Shown in pieces: positions 22,237-32,156 of a stretch of 64,000 nucleotides of DNA. A model generated the notes under the pieces. It was not told the DNA's origin. It worked only from the letters and a program-made list of their open reading frames with translations, and made no database searches. The first letter of the stretch is position 1, and each line of letters starts with the position of its first letter. Source of the stretch: Gracilaria gracilis (Eukaryota > Rhodophyta > Florideophyceae > Gracilariales > Gracilariaceae); NCBI GenBank assembly GCA_030374805.1, contig JARGSG010000028.1:124001-188000 (forward strand), read 5' to 3'. Both the position numbers and the translations under genes were made by a program.

Positions 22237-22486
22237 ACTGTTCGGGCAATAAATCGACAGATTTCAAAAACCCGGCAAGCCCGAAACGCCCTCAAAAACG
22301 TGAATTTCTTCCCCAGGAAGCAAAAATAGCAGTATCAATGGCGAGTCATCTCATGTTGCACGGTCTGAGCTTCTCTCTTTAGATTGTAGCATCAAATTGG
22401 AAAAGCGCGCGCTTTCTTCCATTGCAGGGAAACAAAAGTGGAGCCAAAGCACACCATGGAACGCTACAACAGCTTGCTCTCTTCAC

Positions 22487-24003
22487 ATGGTCGGCACCAT
22501 GGACCGCTGTTATGAAGTGCTTCAAGCTGCGCTTTATGAACGTTTCAGCAGTAACATATCATGGCAGTCATTGTCTCAAAAGCACTGCGTGTCTGTGAGT
22601 GTATTGCGACCTCGCTTTGCAGCTTGGAAACGAAATGCACCCGAATCGCAGCCTAAAGATCCCGGTGATATTCACATACACATTACTAGAAAGGTAGGCC
22701 ACCCAAACTCCACCCCCAGGAAGAGGCAGTTATTGCGGCAGCACTACTTGACTTCGCCGAGAACAATACGCCATTGACACGACAAGGCATGCAGGATCTG
22801 GTGCAAGAGTACGTCTCACTTCTTCCTTGTTACCGACAGGAACAGATAAAATTTATTGAAAATCGGCCATCATCAGGCTGGGTACGTCACTTTCTCAAGC
22901 GAAACGACCTCCAACTGCACCATGTTCAAATGGTCGAAGACAAAAGAGTCAAAGCAGTGACACCTGAGATTCTCACTGAGCACATTGCGCGTGTCGAAGC
23001 AGCAATGAAACGGTACAACACCAAAAATCCGCAGTATGTTTTCAACACCGATCAGTCGGGAGCATCGTTTGAGAAAATGAAAGGGCGAAGCTTACGCAAA
23101 GGGATCGGACGAAAAGGAAATCAACTCGTACAGAAGGCGTTGAGCACAAAGTTTAATCTCGACCGAGTAACCATTATGCCAGTGGTATCCGCTGACGGGA
23201 AAGTGTACAAGCCTACAATAATATTTCCCGGTAAGCTCGCGCACTATCGTAAAGTGAGTGGGCAAATACAGTCACTCCACGCTGTGCTCCCAGATTGTTA
23301 CCTATTTCAACGCAATCCGCCAGGTGCAGTATCAGATATAGTGTTTGAATGGACGAAGGGCTTCTTGCAAGAAACGACGGGCCTTCGCCAAGGAAACCAA
23401 AAGCTCCTGTTGTTCCTGGACGGATATGGAGCGCATATTGAGTACAAGACGCTGAAGTTGTTGAAGGATAACGGAGTTGTCGTTATTGCACTTCCTTCGC
23501 ATACCTCGCACGTTACGCAGCCTTTGGATGTTACGGTCTTCAACTCGTACAAATTCTTTTTACAGCAAGAGCTGCATAAAGCGGCACGCCAGAAGTCTAC
23601 GTTAAACGCCTTCGATGTTGGGCAGTGTATCTACAATGCTTACTCTAGGTCCCACACTGCGCCAAACATAATTTCTGGTTTCCAGAAAGCCGGTGTCTGG
23701 GATAGCGAGATTCTTGGGCCAAACTTTCATCCTCTGAAAATGTACATGATGAAGCGAAACGGAACGAAGGTTAGTGATGTAACAGTGGACGTCTTGCTAG
23801 ACGAATTTAGGAGAAACAGCCTTACATTACTTTGCGATGATGTTGTAGAGGAGAACGGGCTTGTGAGAATTGACATGTCCTCTGGCGCAGTAGTGACCAA
23901 CGACAAAGTTGTTGATGCTCTCTGCACTCGGATAATGCGGCAGAGAGGATCGCATAATGCAAGAGCATCTGCCAGAGAAGCTGCTAAGATTGCATGGGCG
24001 TAA
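22487..24003 (+). pseudogene. pogo-like transposase with one frameshift
   Basis: An N-terminal helix-turn-helix-like part (ATG at 22487 or 22499) reads to about 22690; the frame then shifts by one just before GRPPKL, and continues open to 24003. The second part contains a CENP-B/Tc5-type DNA-binding segment (GWVRHFLKRNDL) and the catalytic core: first Asp in NTDQSGA, second in LFLDGYGAH, third in QPLDVTVF. This DDD pattern is typical of pogo transposases, which cut and paste at TA. Apart from the single indel near 22690 the gene is complete, about 500 codons, and all three catalytic residues are kept. Confidence 0.8.
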
Positions 24004-24480
24004 AGAGAGCCAAAGGCGGATATTTGACGCGTAGTGCAGTTTGCTCCCCAAAGAGCGATTTTGCGTACGCGTTTGCAAAAGAATCGCGCGTTGAGACGCG
24101 CTCAGCGTCGTGCGAGAGCTCTTGAATCTGGGAAACGTCGAGTAAATTAAGGAGTGCAAGAGAGGGCTCTTTGTGGTTGAGGGAAGCATTGGATGATCGG
24201 TCGAAGAACGAGCGCAAGATATTGTCTGGGTGGCGCATATTTCTCGTGAAATTAATACACAGGGCTTTCGAAGCTATTTTAGGCGGTTGAAGAAAGCCCG
24301 CAATGGAGATCCTGCGATTCGCTCTAGTAAACAAGACTACATCTGGTGAAAGAACAGCGTTCTGCGGAGGTGTTGGCGTTGAGCAGAGCGTAATTGGCGG
24401 TTGCGCTCCGAAATTATGACCGTTCCTGTGAAGATGGTTCCTGAAATTTAGGCCCCTTGTCGCATTATTGTCTGAACGGC
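24004..24480. other. 3' part of the pogo-like transposon
   Basis: Between the transposase stop and the right terminal repeat. A minus-strand frame (23984-24487) is open, but I recognise nothing in it. It is probably untranslated sequence. Confidence 0.3.
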
Positions 24481-24666
24481 TACCCATGCGGGCATGGCAT
24501 CATCGGCTGCAATCATGACCTATTGTCATGGGCCAGCAATGCTAACCTAAACTAAAGTAGAAAAATAGAAATTACAAAATTGAGAATACCAATCGGGTGA
24601 GGTGCACCCAGCAAAGCGTCCAAGTAGGTCCAAGTGGCAGCAGCCTGTTGAGGTCTCATTTTACTA
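24481..24666 (-). repeat. 5' LTR of Element A, outer segment
   Basis: 186 bp completing the LTR interrupted at 22236. It ends with TTTTACTA, corresponding to TTGTACTA in the other copies. Confidence 0.8.
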
Positions 24667-25078
24667 CAGCTTGCTTGGAAATGTGATGAGCGTAAGATCA
24701 AAAAGGCTTTAAATTAAATCAAGTACGATTAAGGTTATATGCCAAAATTACGTAACTTTTTTTTCTATCTTTGTTGTCAATCTAGTATGTGGTGGAAAAA
24801 AGGCAGGATATTTAGATAGCAGAATAATTTCCTTTAGTGCGAGTCCATATAAATTCTCAAGTGGAAGCGTTACTGCGAACTTAATTTGGACGGAATACTT
24901 GTTCTTGACGACCATCTCCCACGAGCGCTGACGACTGTTTTTCATCTTAATTTGACGTCATCATTCAAATTACTTAGGCAACTACAAATATTCTTTGACA
25001 CATGTTGTGAATCTGTTGGCCATCAACTACACTCTACGTTAATGCTTTATTTGCGGTTTTGTCTTCCGCCTAAATAAC
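24667..25078 (+). repeat. 3' LTR of Element 1, segment 2
   Basis: Resumes the match to the 5' LTR (from about 1180 onward) after Element A, and stops exactly at the hAT-like element. It ends with the 8-bp target copy TAAATAAC (25071-25078). Confidence 0.75.
24848..24854 (+). promoter_or_regulatory. TATA box of the Element 1 LTR
   Basis: TATAAAT in the 3' LTR; the 5' LTR has a decayed TACATAAA at the aligned position near 1348. It lies upstream of the presumed transcription start of the element. Confidence 0.5.
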
Positions 25079-25161
25079 CAGGGCCGTATTTGTGACTGCG
25101 GATTTCTCGACCTCAAAAGTCAGTAAACATGGCATTTTTGAGCCAGTCAGTCATTTTAGTC

Positions 25162-25187
25162 ACATGGTAGTCATCAGACTACCATGT
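25162..25187. repeat. Perfect 11-bp stem hairpin in the hAT-like element
   Basis: ACATGGTAGTC, loop ATCA, then GACTACCATGT. It sits in the left subterminal region of the hAT-like element. Confidence 0.65.
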
Positions 25188-25624
25188 TGGCATTCATGAC
25201 TGAATACAGAGGATAGTGCTCGAAAACGGCACATTCGTGACTCAGATAGCATATTCATAGGCTTTGTATTTTTTATCAAGAAGACGGCAAGGGTCGGCAA
25301 CTATATGAAAAGAAGAGACATATCAACTCAAACTCTCGCGGAGTTGTGTGAAATACTTGCCGTACTCTAGTACTAACTAAATCGTTCAAGTAAAGGAACA
25401 ATCTAAGTTTGTCAGTTGCAATACAGTGGAGTGTAAACGATCAATTCGGTAGCGTGATGTTCGAATAACAGTTTAATCAACGTCAGAAAGGTTTATATTA
25501 AGATTCATGTCTCTGTGTGATGATCAGGCTGTCATCTGCACGCAGGTGTTTACACGGGCCACATATTCTCTTTACACGTGTAACATGTTTTGGGGGAAAT
25601 ACGATTGTTTACAAGGGGTTTGTT

Positions 25625-25937
25625 TTCATGTGACATGTCTCTATTGCGTACAGGGATGAAAGGACTACACTGGGGAATAGCGAGCGTGCGTCATCCGCAT
25701 TGACCTAGCCGAGCGTTGCTGGCGAACCGTCTTGAGGAGATCTCTGTCTCCGATGGACGTCTCGCAGACAGTCTAGCTACACTACCCTAGTCCAGCCTCT
25801 GCGTGGCTACTGTCTTGCGGGGATCGCTGTCTTCGAATGCAGCTTTGTTGACTGTCTCGCACAGGAAGTCACCGTCCTACAAAAGCCGCCAAGGATCGTA
25901 CTGATGTCTCCCTCTCTTCCCTTTCATGTCCGTTTCT
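25625..25937 (+). repeat. Left 313-bp direct repeat of the DIRS-like element
   Basis: Same length as and about 96% identical by eye to 29674-29986. An internal duplication of a CTTG.GG.GATC.CTGTCT motif occurs twice in each copy. Confidence 0.8.
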
Positions 25938-26001
25938 TAGAAACTTCCCTCTTCCCGAGCGGTTACATCTTCAATACGCACGCGAACAAAGCGCTAGCGC
26001 C

Positions 26002-26652
26002 ATGTCGACCGATCAATCTCCCGAAACACCGCAACAGCTTCAAGTTTTGGACTTTCAGGCCGTTTGGAACGCCTCTAAGCCAGAAAATAATGATTGTAAT
26101 GCTGTTGCTTTTGCGGTAGCTGCCGATACACTCAATGGGCATGGTACTATCTACCAGAGAGGAGATTATGTGCCCGTTTCGCATATGGGTTACTTCAAGC
26201 CCCCATCGAGTTCTTTCTCTGGAGAGCTGCGCAATCGCGACAAGCGTTCTGCGAAAGAATCGGAGTACATAAACGCCACTGGGGTTTGGCTTGAAGTATC
26301 GTTGAATGCTTTTCGGCTTGCCCGCGAAGAAGCTGATAACTTTCAACAATGTGGAAAGCTTTTGGCTCTCGGAGAACAGAGTTTAAAGGCAAGCCTCGAA
26401 GTCCTGACCATGAGGGGACAGTACTTCAAGGACATTGTGGAGCAGGGGATCGAAGTCGCTCGACAAATGGCATTCCTTGTTGAGCAAGGACACGACGCCG
26501 TACATTCCGAACCCTATCGGACTGCTCGAGAGGCCTTGACCTCTCGTTTGGAGATCGAGGCCGCCAAAGAGCTTCCCAAACTCCGTCTCGCTCAGGCATC
26601 TAAACTCTCTAAAGATGGGGCCTCACACGGTGGAGGCCCTTCGAAGAGATAA
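26002..26652 (+). CDS. Gag-like protein of the DIRS-like element
   Basis: A 216-codon intact frame starting 64 bp after the left repeat and ending just before the RT frame. It is mainly helical, with a charged Ala/Glu/Lys-rich C-terminal half, and has no zinc knuckle. DIRS elements carry a poorly conserved first ORF at this position that is thought to act as gag. Identification rests on position, not on sequence similarity. Confidence 0.6.
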   Translation: MSTDQSPETPQQLQVLDFQAVWNASKPENNDCNAVAFAVAADTLNGHGTIYQRGDYVPVSHMGYFKPPSSSFSGELRNRDKRSAKESEYINATGVWLEVSLNAFRLAREEADNFQQCGKLLALGEQSLKASLEVLTMRGQYFKDIVEQGIEVARQMAFLVEQGHDAVHSEPYRTAREALTSRLEIEAAKELPKLRLAQASKLSKDGASHGGGPSKR

Positions 26653-26663
26653 AAGGCACCTGT

Positions 26664-28641
26664 ATGAGAAGCGCAAAAGTGGCTGTTGGGGAATGTCCAC
26701 TTTGGCGCAAGACGTCGCTGCGAGCGGATCTTTGGAGTCAACTGCTCAACGCTTCGCCATTTGTAGTGCGTTCCATTCGGTATGGTATTATAGATCAACC
26801 ATCAATACCATTCACGGACGGGACAGTACTACCCAACATTCCCCAGTCTCTGCGGGACAAGGATTACGCAGAAGAAGACTTGAGACGAGGAATATTAGAG
26901 AATATCTACGAGGAAATCACAGAGGAGTTCGCGATGGCTCGGGTAGCAGAGGGCAAGATGGTTTCTTCCGCTTTTACTGTGTGGCGCATTGATTTCTACT
27001 GGAGAAGAGAAGCCCCGGTTTGTAATCAATTTTTCGCAGCAGAGCAAGCACTGGCCAAAAGGGACAACAAAAATGGAGACTCTGCCTGGGTTCGCTCTCG
27101 ACCTCCAACACAAGGACTATCTCATGTCCTGGGATATAAAAGGGGGATACCGCGCGTTTTATCTGCACCCCAGTATGCGGGACAATTTTATCTTTCGATA
27201 CGGGAAGCGGTACTTTCGCTGCATAGCGTTTCCTTTTGGCTGGGGGCGGTCAGCCTGGTGGTTCACAAAGCTGCTCAAGCCACTCGTCAGGTACATCCGT
27301 TGCACGTTAGGCTACCGGCTCTTGCCTTACATCGACGACTTCTTGGCAGCCCCGTCGCCCCCAGGCCGCCCTTCCACGCCGAGGGACTGCGCAAAAGCAC
27401 GCAAGAAGCTGGGACGGATTCTTCAAACGTTGGGGATAACCAGACACCCTTCAAAGGGCAACTGGCAGGGTTCTCAGCAATTGGAACACCTGGGGTTTCA
27501 CATCGACACACTCCGTATGCGTGTCTACGTAGTGTCGCACAAAGTGGAACGCGTTCAACGCTTCGCCGTGAAACTCTTGCGCACTGCTCTTTTGCATCGA
27601 CGCTTGGTGTCCCAGCAATCGCTGCGCCAGTTCTGTGGCGTTTGAATTTCTTTAGGCCTAGCCTTCCCTCTGGCGCGATTCTACACACGGTCGTTCTACG
27701 ACGATATTTGTACAACTTCGTACAAGGGTCGTCAACTGCTCGGAGCCGATGTCCGCGTTCGCCTCTCCCGACAGTCTCTCAGGGACCTTCGCTACTAGCG
27801 CTCATTTACCCGCGGCGAGGGTCGCTCACTCCACCATGAGGGAGCTCAGCTCTCAATGCACAGCGACGCAGCGGACGTAGGTTACGGAGGTACGCTTGGT
27901 ACAAACCTCCGGGCAGGGAGCCCCGGTTCGTGGGAAGGACAAGGTTTATGGAGAAGCAACGAGAGGATTCTTTCGATCACGCTACGGGAGCTGCGCGCAG
28001 TTCGGCTTCTCATGTCCCACCACTTTGCGGACCATCTTTCTCAGGATCACGTGCGCAAGGTGCTCATTCACGAAGAGAATCAGGCTGTTGCCCTGGTTCT
28101 GAATGCTATGGTGTCAGTCTCCCCTGCGCTGATGTCCGAATTCCGGAAGCTTCGTCGACTCCTACGCGCTCTCGGGATAACAGTGGAAGCAAGGTGGCTG
28201 CCCAGTGCAGTGAACCGTTTCGCGGATCGGCTCTCCCGAACGTGGTTACCGCACGACGTTCGTGCGACGCTGCGCCTGATGGACGCATTGAAGCGCGAAT
28301 ACGCGTTCGACCGCCACGTATTCTGGAATCGCCCACTCGGGGAACGACTAGCAGCCCGCAGGAAGTACATGGAGTCCCACATGCAGGAACACTGGTCGCC
28401 GAACCTATGTAATTTGTGGGGCCCCCCCTTCGACTTTCTAGTCATCGACAAAATGTCCCGCGAAAAGTCGAAGGGAGTCCTCGTTGCTCCACATTGGCCG
28501 AACCAACAGTGGTTTTCCCGCCTTCAACGCATGAGCACACACTTCACAGTGATGCACCCACAGGACATTCCATACCCGCTACTGCTCAATCGTACCTGCG
28601 CCCACAAATGGGCGGTAGTTCTAGCACGGATGCGCTGCTAG
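26664..28641 (+). pseudogene. DIRS reverse transcriptase-RNase H
   Basis: The N-terminal part is in the frame 26664 to about 26980; it then shifts by one near 26980 (GTGTGG) into the frame 26989-27645 with KPRFVINF, GYRAFYLHP, FPFGW and the catalytic YIDDFLA at about 27329. A stop follows QFCGV at 27643, another lies near 27810, and the RNase H part from 27856 contains HSDAADVGYGG, TLRELRA and NRFADRLSR, ending with the APHWPNQ.WF block typical of DIRS RNase H. Catalytic residues of both enzymes are present. Two stops and one frameshift inactivate it. Confidence 0.8.
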
Positions 28642-29609
28642 CGCAGTACCGCTCTGGTATTCGCCGCTCTATTTTGTCACGTGCAGGCCCAAACGACACC
28701 ACAGGTGGTTTTCAAACCGCCGCAGATCTCGTTGCGGAGTACGGCTATTCGTCCACCACTTGGCAGAATCGATCTACACAAATGCGCAAATGGTTCGCTT
28801 TCCGTCAAGCTAATGGACTTACGCCTTTGGCGTCGAGCGATAATGACGTAATTGCGTTTGTCGGGTTTCTGGCTTCGGAAGGCAGCGTCAAGCCTTCCTC
28901 CATTCCGCAATATCTTAGTGCCGTCTCACGGTATCATGAACGTTTGGGCCACCCTTCTCCAACGGCATCTCAGGCCGTTAAAGATGTCGTGGCTGCCTAC
29001 ACTCGCAAAGTTTCGCTCCACGCTCCCTTAAAGGATGCCAGGGCCGGTCTCCCTGCTTCAAAAATGAAACGAATAATGGAATACGGTTGTACTTCAAGCA
29101 AAATGAGTGAAGTTGGGGCCAACTGTGCTACGCTATTCAGTTTTTTGTTTCATTTGAGGGCGGTGAGTCTTCATGCTCTTCGGCGCTCAGATGTTACTGT
29201 CGCTGGTTACGTGATACAAATTGCAGTTCGCCGTCGTAAGGGGAAGCAGTTAATGCGCCCACTTCTTCTCAAGTACAGCCGAAGCTCAAATTGGAATGAA
29301 AAACGCACTCCATTTGCTCTTTTTCAACGGTGGTTGCGCCTCTCTCGTTCACCCGTTCTTTTTGCCAACGCACCGAGACCAGACCGGTCATTGACTCACT
29401 CCTTTCGGCTTTCCTTAGCCTGCGTTTCTATCGCGCCGCAATCGGGATACTTTTACAGCGCGCACAGCCCTTGCATCGGATCGTTGAACGAACTACTGCA
29501 ACTCGGTTTCTCACGTGAGACCATTATGCACAGGTTTGACTGGACGTCAGATTCTATATTTCGGGTTTATTCAGACAGTGCGGTTGTCCCCTCTGCAGCA
29601 TCGGCATAA
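28608..29609 (+). CDS. Tyrosine recombinase of the DIRS-like element; one catalytic Arg replaced
   Basis: I chose the ATG at 28608 because everything upstream is the RNase H C-terminus in another frame; the overlap is 34 bp. The 333-residue protein has an N-terminal SAM-like domain (AFVGFLASEG, YLSAVSRYHERLG) and a catalytic domain. The first Arg is in FHLRAVSL and the nucleophile Tyr is in FRVYSDS. The H-x-x-R box, normally HS.RIG, reads HSPCIG: the second Arg is Cys. The change is CGC to TGC, the expected result of CpG decay. The frame is otherwise intact. It would cut and join DNA during integration of the circular cDNA. Confidence 0.75.
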   Translation: MGGSSSTDALLAQYRSGIRRSILSRAGPNDTTGGFQTAADLVAEYGYSSTTWQNRSTQMRKWFAFRQANGLTPLASSDNDVIAFVGFLASEGSVKPSSIPQYLSAVSRYHERLGHPSPTASQAVKDVVAAYTRKVSLHAPLKDARAGLPASKMKRIMEYGCTSSKMSEVGANCATLFSFLFHLRAVSLHALRRSDVTVAGYVIQIAVRRRKGKQLMRPLLLKYSRSSNWNEKRTPFALFQRWLRLSRSPVLFANAPRPDRSLTHSFRLSLACVSIAPQSGYFYSAHSPCIGSLNELLQLGFSRETIMHRFDWTSDSIFRVYSDSAVVPSAASA

Positions 29610-29673
29610 TTTTTTCCTCATCTATTGCTTCGCTCTTCGTCTTCGTACCCTCATCATTTTGTTCTTCAATCTC

Positions 29674-29986
29674 TTCATGTGACATTTCTCTATTGCGTAC
29701 AGGGATGAAAGGACTACACTGGGGAATAGCGATCGTGCGTCATCCGCATTGACCTAGCCGAGCGTTGCTGACGAACCGTCTTGAGGAGATCTCTGTCTCC
29801 AATGGACGTCTCGCAGACAGTCTAGCTACACTACTCTAGTCCAGCCTCTGCGTGGCTACTGTCTTGCGGGGATCGCTGTCTTCGAATGCAGCTTTGTTGA
29901 CTGTCTCGCACAAGAAGTCACCGTCCTACAAAAGCCGCCAAGGATCGTACTGATGTCTCTTTCTCTTCCCTTCCATTTTTGTTTCT
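29674..29986 (+). repeat. Right 313-bp direct repeat of the DIRS-like element
   Basis: Partner of 25625-25937. Confidence 0.8.
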
Positions 29987-30249
29987 GACCTACTCAAACC
30001 CCGCTTTTGGCGCCCTTTGACATATCCATTTCTTCTTTGTCGCAACAGACTGGCTTTTATCTAATAAGAAGTCCCTTATATCTAGCGAACTGTTGCTAGT
30101 AGCTTTGTATGTTTGTAAACACTTGAGTTTCTTCAATCTTTTCACGGACTACACTGACTGACTGTTCAGTGAAAGTGGCAGTCAGTCAGTCATTAGTCAT
30201 TCTTTTCTGACACTAGTCAGTCAGTCGCAAATACGGGCCTGTAAATAAC

Positions 30250-30577
30250 TACAGTTTAATTGTGCTATCGGCTTTTAAGTTTTGTTGCACATTCTAACCA
30301 TGGCTACTATCTTTGCACTCACGGTGTGTCAAAGAAAATTGGAAAAAAATTCATTGTTTGCAGCTTGAATTGTTGCGTATTTGCTTTTTCTTGAATTTTT
30401 AACTTAAAATAACAGCAGAACTCGCTTTTTTGCGTTTGGTTTATTAGGCTCATCACCGAGCTATATTGTTATCTTTTGTCGTTTTTGGCTGGTTCTCCTT
30501 GGCTTTTCTGTTGTTTGTTTTGGGTTTGTCATTATTCACGTCATTTGGTTGTTGTTGGGTCAAGAATGACGTCCACA
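30250..30577 (+). repeat. 3' LTR of Element 1, segment 3 (end)
   Basis: Matches about 1430-1755 of the 5' LTR, ending at the shared GTCCACA. It follows the second copy of the hAT target duplication (30242-30249). Confidence 0.7.
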
Positions 30578-32088
30578 CCGACGTTATGGGTTTTACTTTT
30601 CATATTTGGGTGAAACGTATTTCGGTATACGGTTTCGCCGGTATCTTATAGCCGCTTGGGTCTCGTGTAAACACGATGCACTTTTCGTGTCTGCTGTGCG
30701 TTTCAAATGAAGTGTTTTAAGTACAACGGTACCTGTACCTCAAACCCCGTTAGAATGGAATGGGTTCGGAATTTTCGATTTTATTTTATATAGTTAAAGT
30801 CTTTTATATTTGGTCGTCTTTTTGGAAGATTTGGCATCGTTTTGAAGATTCTGGAAGTGTTAAACGTCATTTATTCACAAAGAATACATTTCTGAGATGT
30901 AATTCCTATGTTCCTAGCTCTCTGAGGTGTTTTTTTTTTGCTTGGTGATTCTTGTCTTTGATATTTGCCTCTCTTGAAGTAAAGCAACTCAAAAATGGTT
31001 TGCTAGTACCGTATCTTTCTACCTATGATAGACTCCACTTCTTCCGCACTGCTGTGTCAGACTCTTTACCGCCTTTTTTACCTTCAAAACGAAGAGCGTA
31101 GTTGACACCTATATTATTGAGTACCGAGATAGGAATTCAGCATCAGGAAAGATTGTGAAAAGGTGTACGGTGTAGAGACGGGACCACATTCAGTATGAAT
31201 ATTGACACGCAGATGTGCAAGAGAAGATGAATCTATGGGTGACATCACTGAATGCTGTGAGAAACTGAGGGTGCTGCACTTGAGGTGACAACATGTATGA
31301 GCAAGTTGTTGTCAACAAAAACAGACTTTTGATATTTCGTCTATTACTTCTCACTTGTACAACATTGGTGTGGCACAGGTATCAAAGAACAGTTGTATCG
31401 GATTGCGCAAAAGGTTCATTATTTCATGGAAACAGCGGGAGGCGGCAACCATGTACGCTGCTGAAAAGTGAAAAGGTGTTGTTCTCATTGGTGAGGAAGA
31501 AAAGCCTCCCTTCAGGACAGAGAATTAGCACTGCTCTCAAAGTGGAGCTCAGAAAGGGGGACTTGAAAGTGAGGAGCTGGTTATGTGGTGATGAGGCCCT
31601 GCTGTATCTAGGTTGCGGTGGACGTTAACTGAAAGAATGGGGGTTCATAGGTAACATTAGCCACCGATGGGGTCTTTGTGGCCCAAGCGCTTGTCATGTC
31701 ACCGAATTGAACAACCGTGGAATCGCTGGAGACGTGATGTCTTTTTGTTGCTGAAACATACACGAGCGTTGTTTGGTATTTGACTTTGTCTGTTGAGGAG
31801 AAAACCACCGCGGGAGGTTGTACTACCGCTGCCCTGATTGGTGTTGCATGAAATGGTTTAGCGCCTCCATCGCAAGTAAGTAGGTTACATATGAGCAATG
31901 GCTATAAAGAGGTTGCGAGAAAACTGCTGCATCTCTTGAGAGACGGTCCAGCGGGCTGTAATGAAGGGAGTAGGACGTTGGAAGACAACAAGTGGTGGCT
32001 GCTGGCGTTATGACCAAAAGGTTAGTCAATGTGTACGAGTTGCGGATGAGCTGGCGGTTTCGAAAGTGAAGGAGTCAAGTGCGTAGCC

Positions 32089-32156
32089 GGGACGCAGCCG
32101 TGGCCGGGACGCAGCCGTGGGCGGGACGTAGCCGTGGGCGGGACGTAGCCACGGTA
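32089..32156. repeat. 17-bp tandem repeat, four units
   Basis: Four consecutive units of the type GGGACGTAGCCGTGGGC with a few substitutions. Confidence 0.75.

Larger units (their letters stand above)
22237..24480 (+). mobile_element. pogo-like transposon inserted in the LTR of Element A
   Basis: Ends are inverted repeats: ACTGTTCGGGCAATAA on the left and, read from the right end inward, GCCGTTCAGACAATAA; both continue with a shared GCGACA/TCGACA block. TA flanks both sides (22235-22236 and 24481-24482). Deleting the insert with one TA restores an LTR segment with exactly the spacing seen in the other LTRs. TA duplication and the DDD transposase inside place it in the Tc1/mariner superfamily, pogo-like. 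Confidence 0.85.
12478..24666 (-). mobile_element. Element A: minus-strand Ty3/gypsy chromovirus-like retrotransposon
   Basis: From right to left: 5' LTR (21921-22236 plus 24481-24666), primer-binding site, gag, protease, RT, RNase H, integrase, a truncated chromodomain-like tail, an antisense gene on the plus strand, polypurine tract and 3' LTR (12478-12979). Removing the pogo insertion gives a 5' LTR of 502 bp, exactly the length of the 3' LTR. It is a sister of Element B at 41392-53197 across its whole length. It has deletions relative to B in gag (about 325 bp), inside the antisense gene (about 200 bp) and between pol and the antisense gene (about 1.1 kb). I see no matching target duplication. 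It lies within the 3' LTR of Element 1. Confidence 0.85.
25625..29986 (+). mobile_element. DIRS/PAT-like tyrosine-recombinase retrotransposon
   Basis: Contains a gag-like gene, a fused RT-RNase H and a tyrosine recombinase, and no integrase or protease. It is bounded by 313-bp direct repeats (25625-25937 and 29674-29986) that differ at about a dozen positions by eye. DIRS-type elements integrate through a circular intermediate using the recombinase and make no target duplication; none is seen. The lack of a methyltransferase ORF and the direct rather than inverted repeats resemble the PAT/Kangaroo group. In that group the repeats are normally split (A1..B1A2B2); I could not find a clear B repeat. 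It is inserted inside the hAT-like element. Confidence 0.8.
25079..30241. mobile_element. Non-autonomous hAT-like element carrying a DIRS passenger
   Basis: The left end starts CAGGGCCGTATTTGTGACTG, and the right end reads inward CAGGCCCGTATTTGCGACTG. They are flanked by identical 8-bp copies TAAATAAC (25071-25078 and 30242-30249). An 8-bp duplication with CAGG-type ends indicates the hAT superfamily. Subterminal repeats of GACTGACT occur at both ends. Without the DIRS passenger the element is about 850 bp and has no coding capacity, so it must have been mobilised by a transposase encoded elsewhere. Confidence 0.85.
534..30577 (+). mobile_element. Element 1: old Ty3/gypsy LTR retrotransposon, multiply interrupted
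   Basis: Internal order on the plus strand is gag with zinc knuckles, retropepsin, RT, RNase H and integrase (about 1790-10760), flanked by related copies of a 1.2-kb sequence: 534-1755 on the left, and on the right 11832-12477 continued at 24667-25078 and again at 30250-30577. The interruptions are a Harbinger-like transposon (about 5080-8460), Element A with its pogo passenger (12478-24666) and a hAT-like element with its DIRS passenger (25079-30241). Every coding domain carries stops or frameshifts, so this is the oldest layer. A flanking 5-bp duplication could not be found because the 5' LTR start looks truncated. Confidence 0.75.

Noticed and set aside
24667-24671. Target-site duplication of Element A
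   Set aside because: The five bases next to the two LTR ends (CATTA at 12473 and CAGCT at 24667) do not match.
27287-27715. 142-codon minus-strand frame
   Set aside because: Shadow of the DIRS reverse transcriptase.
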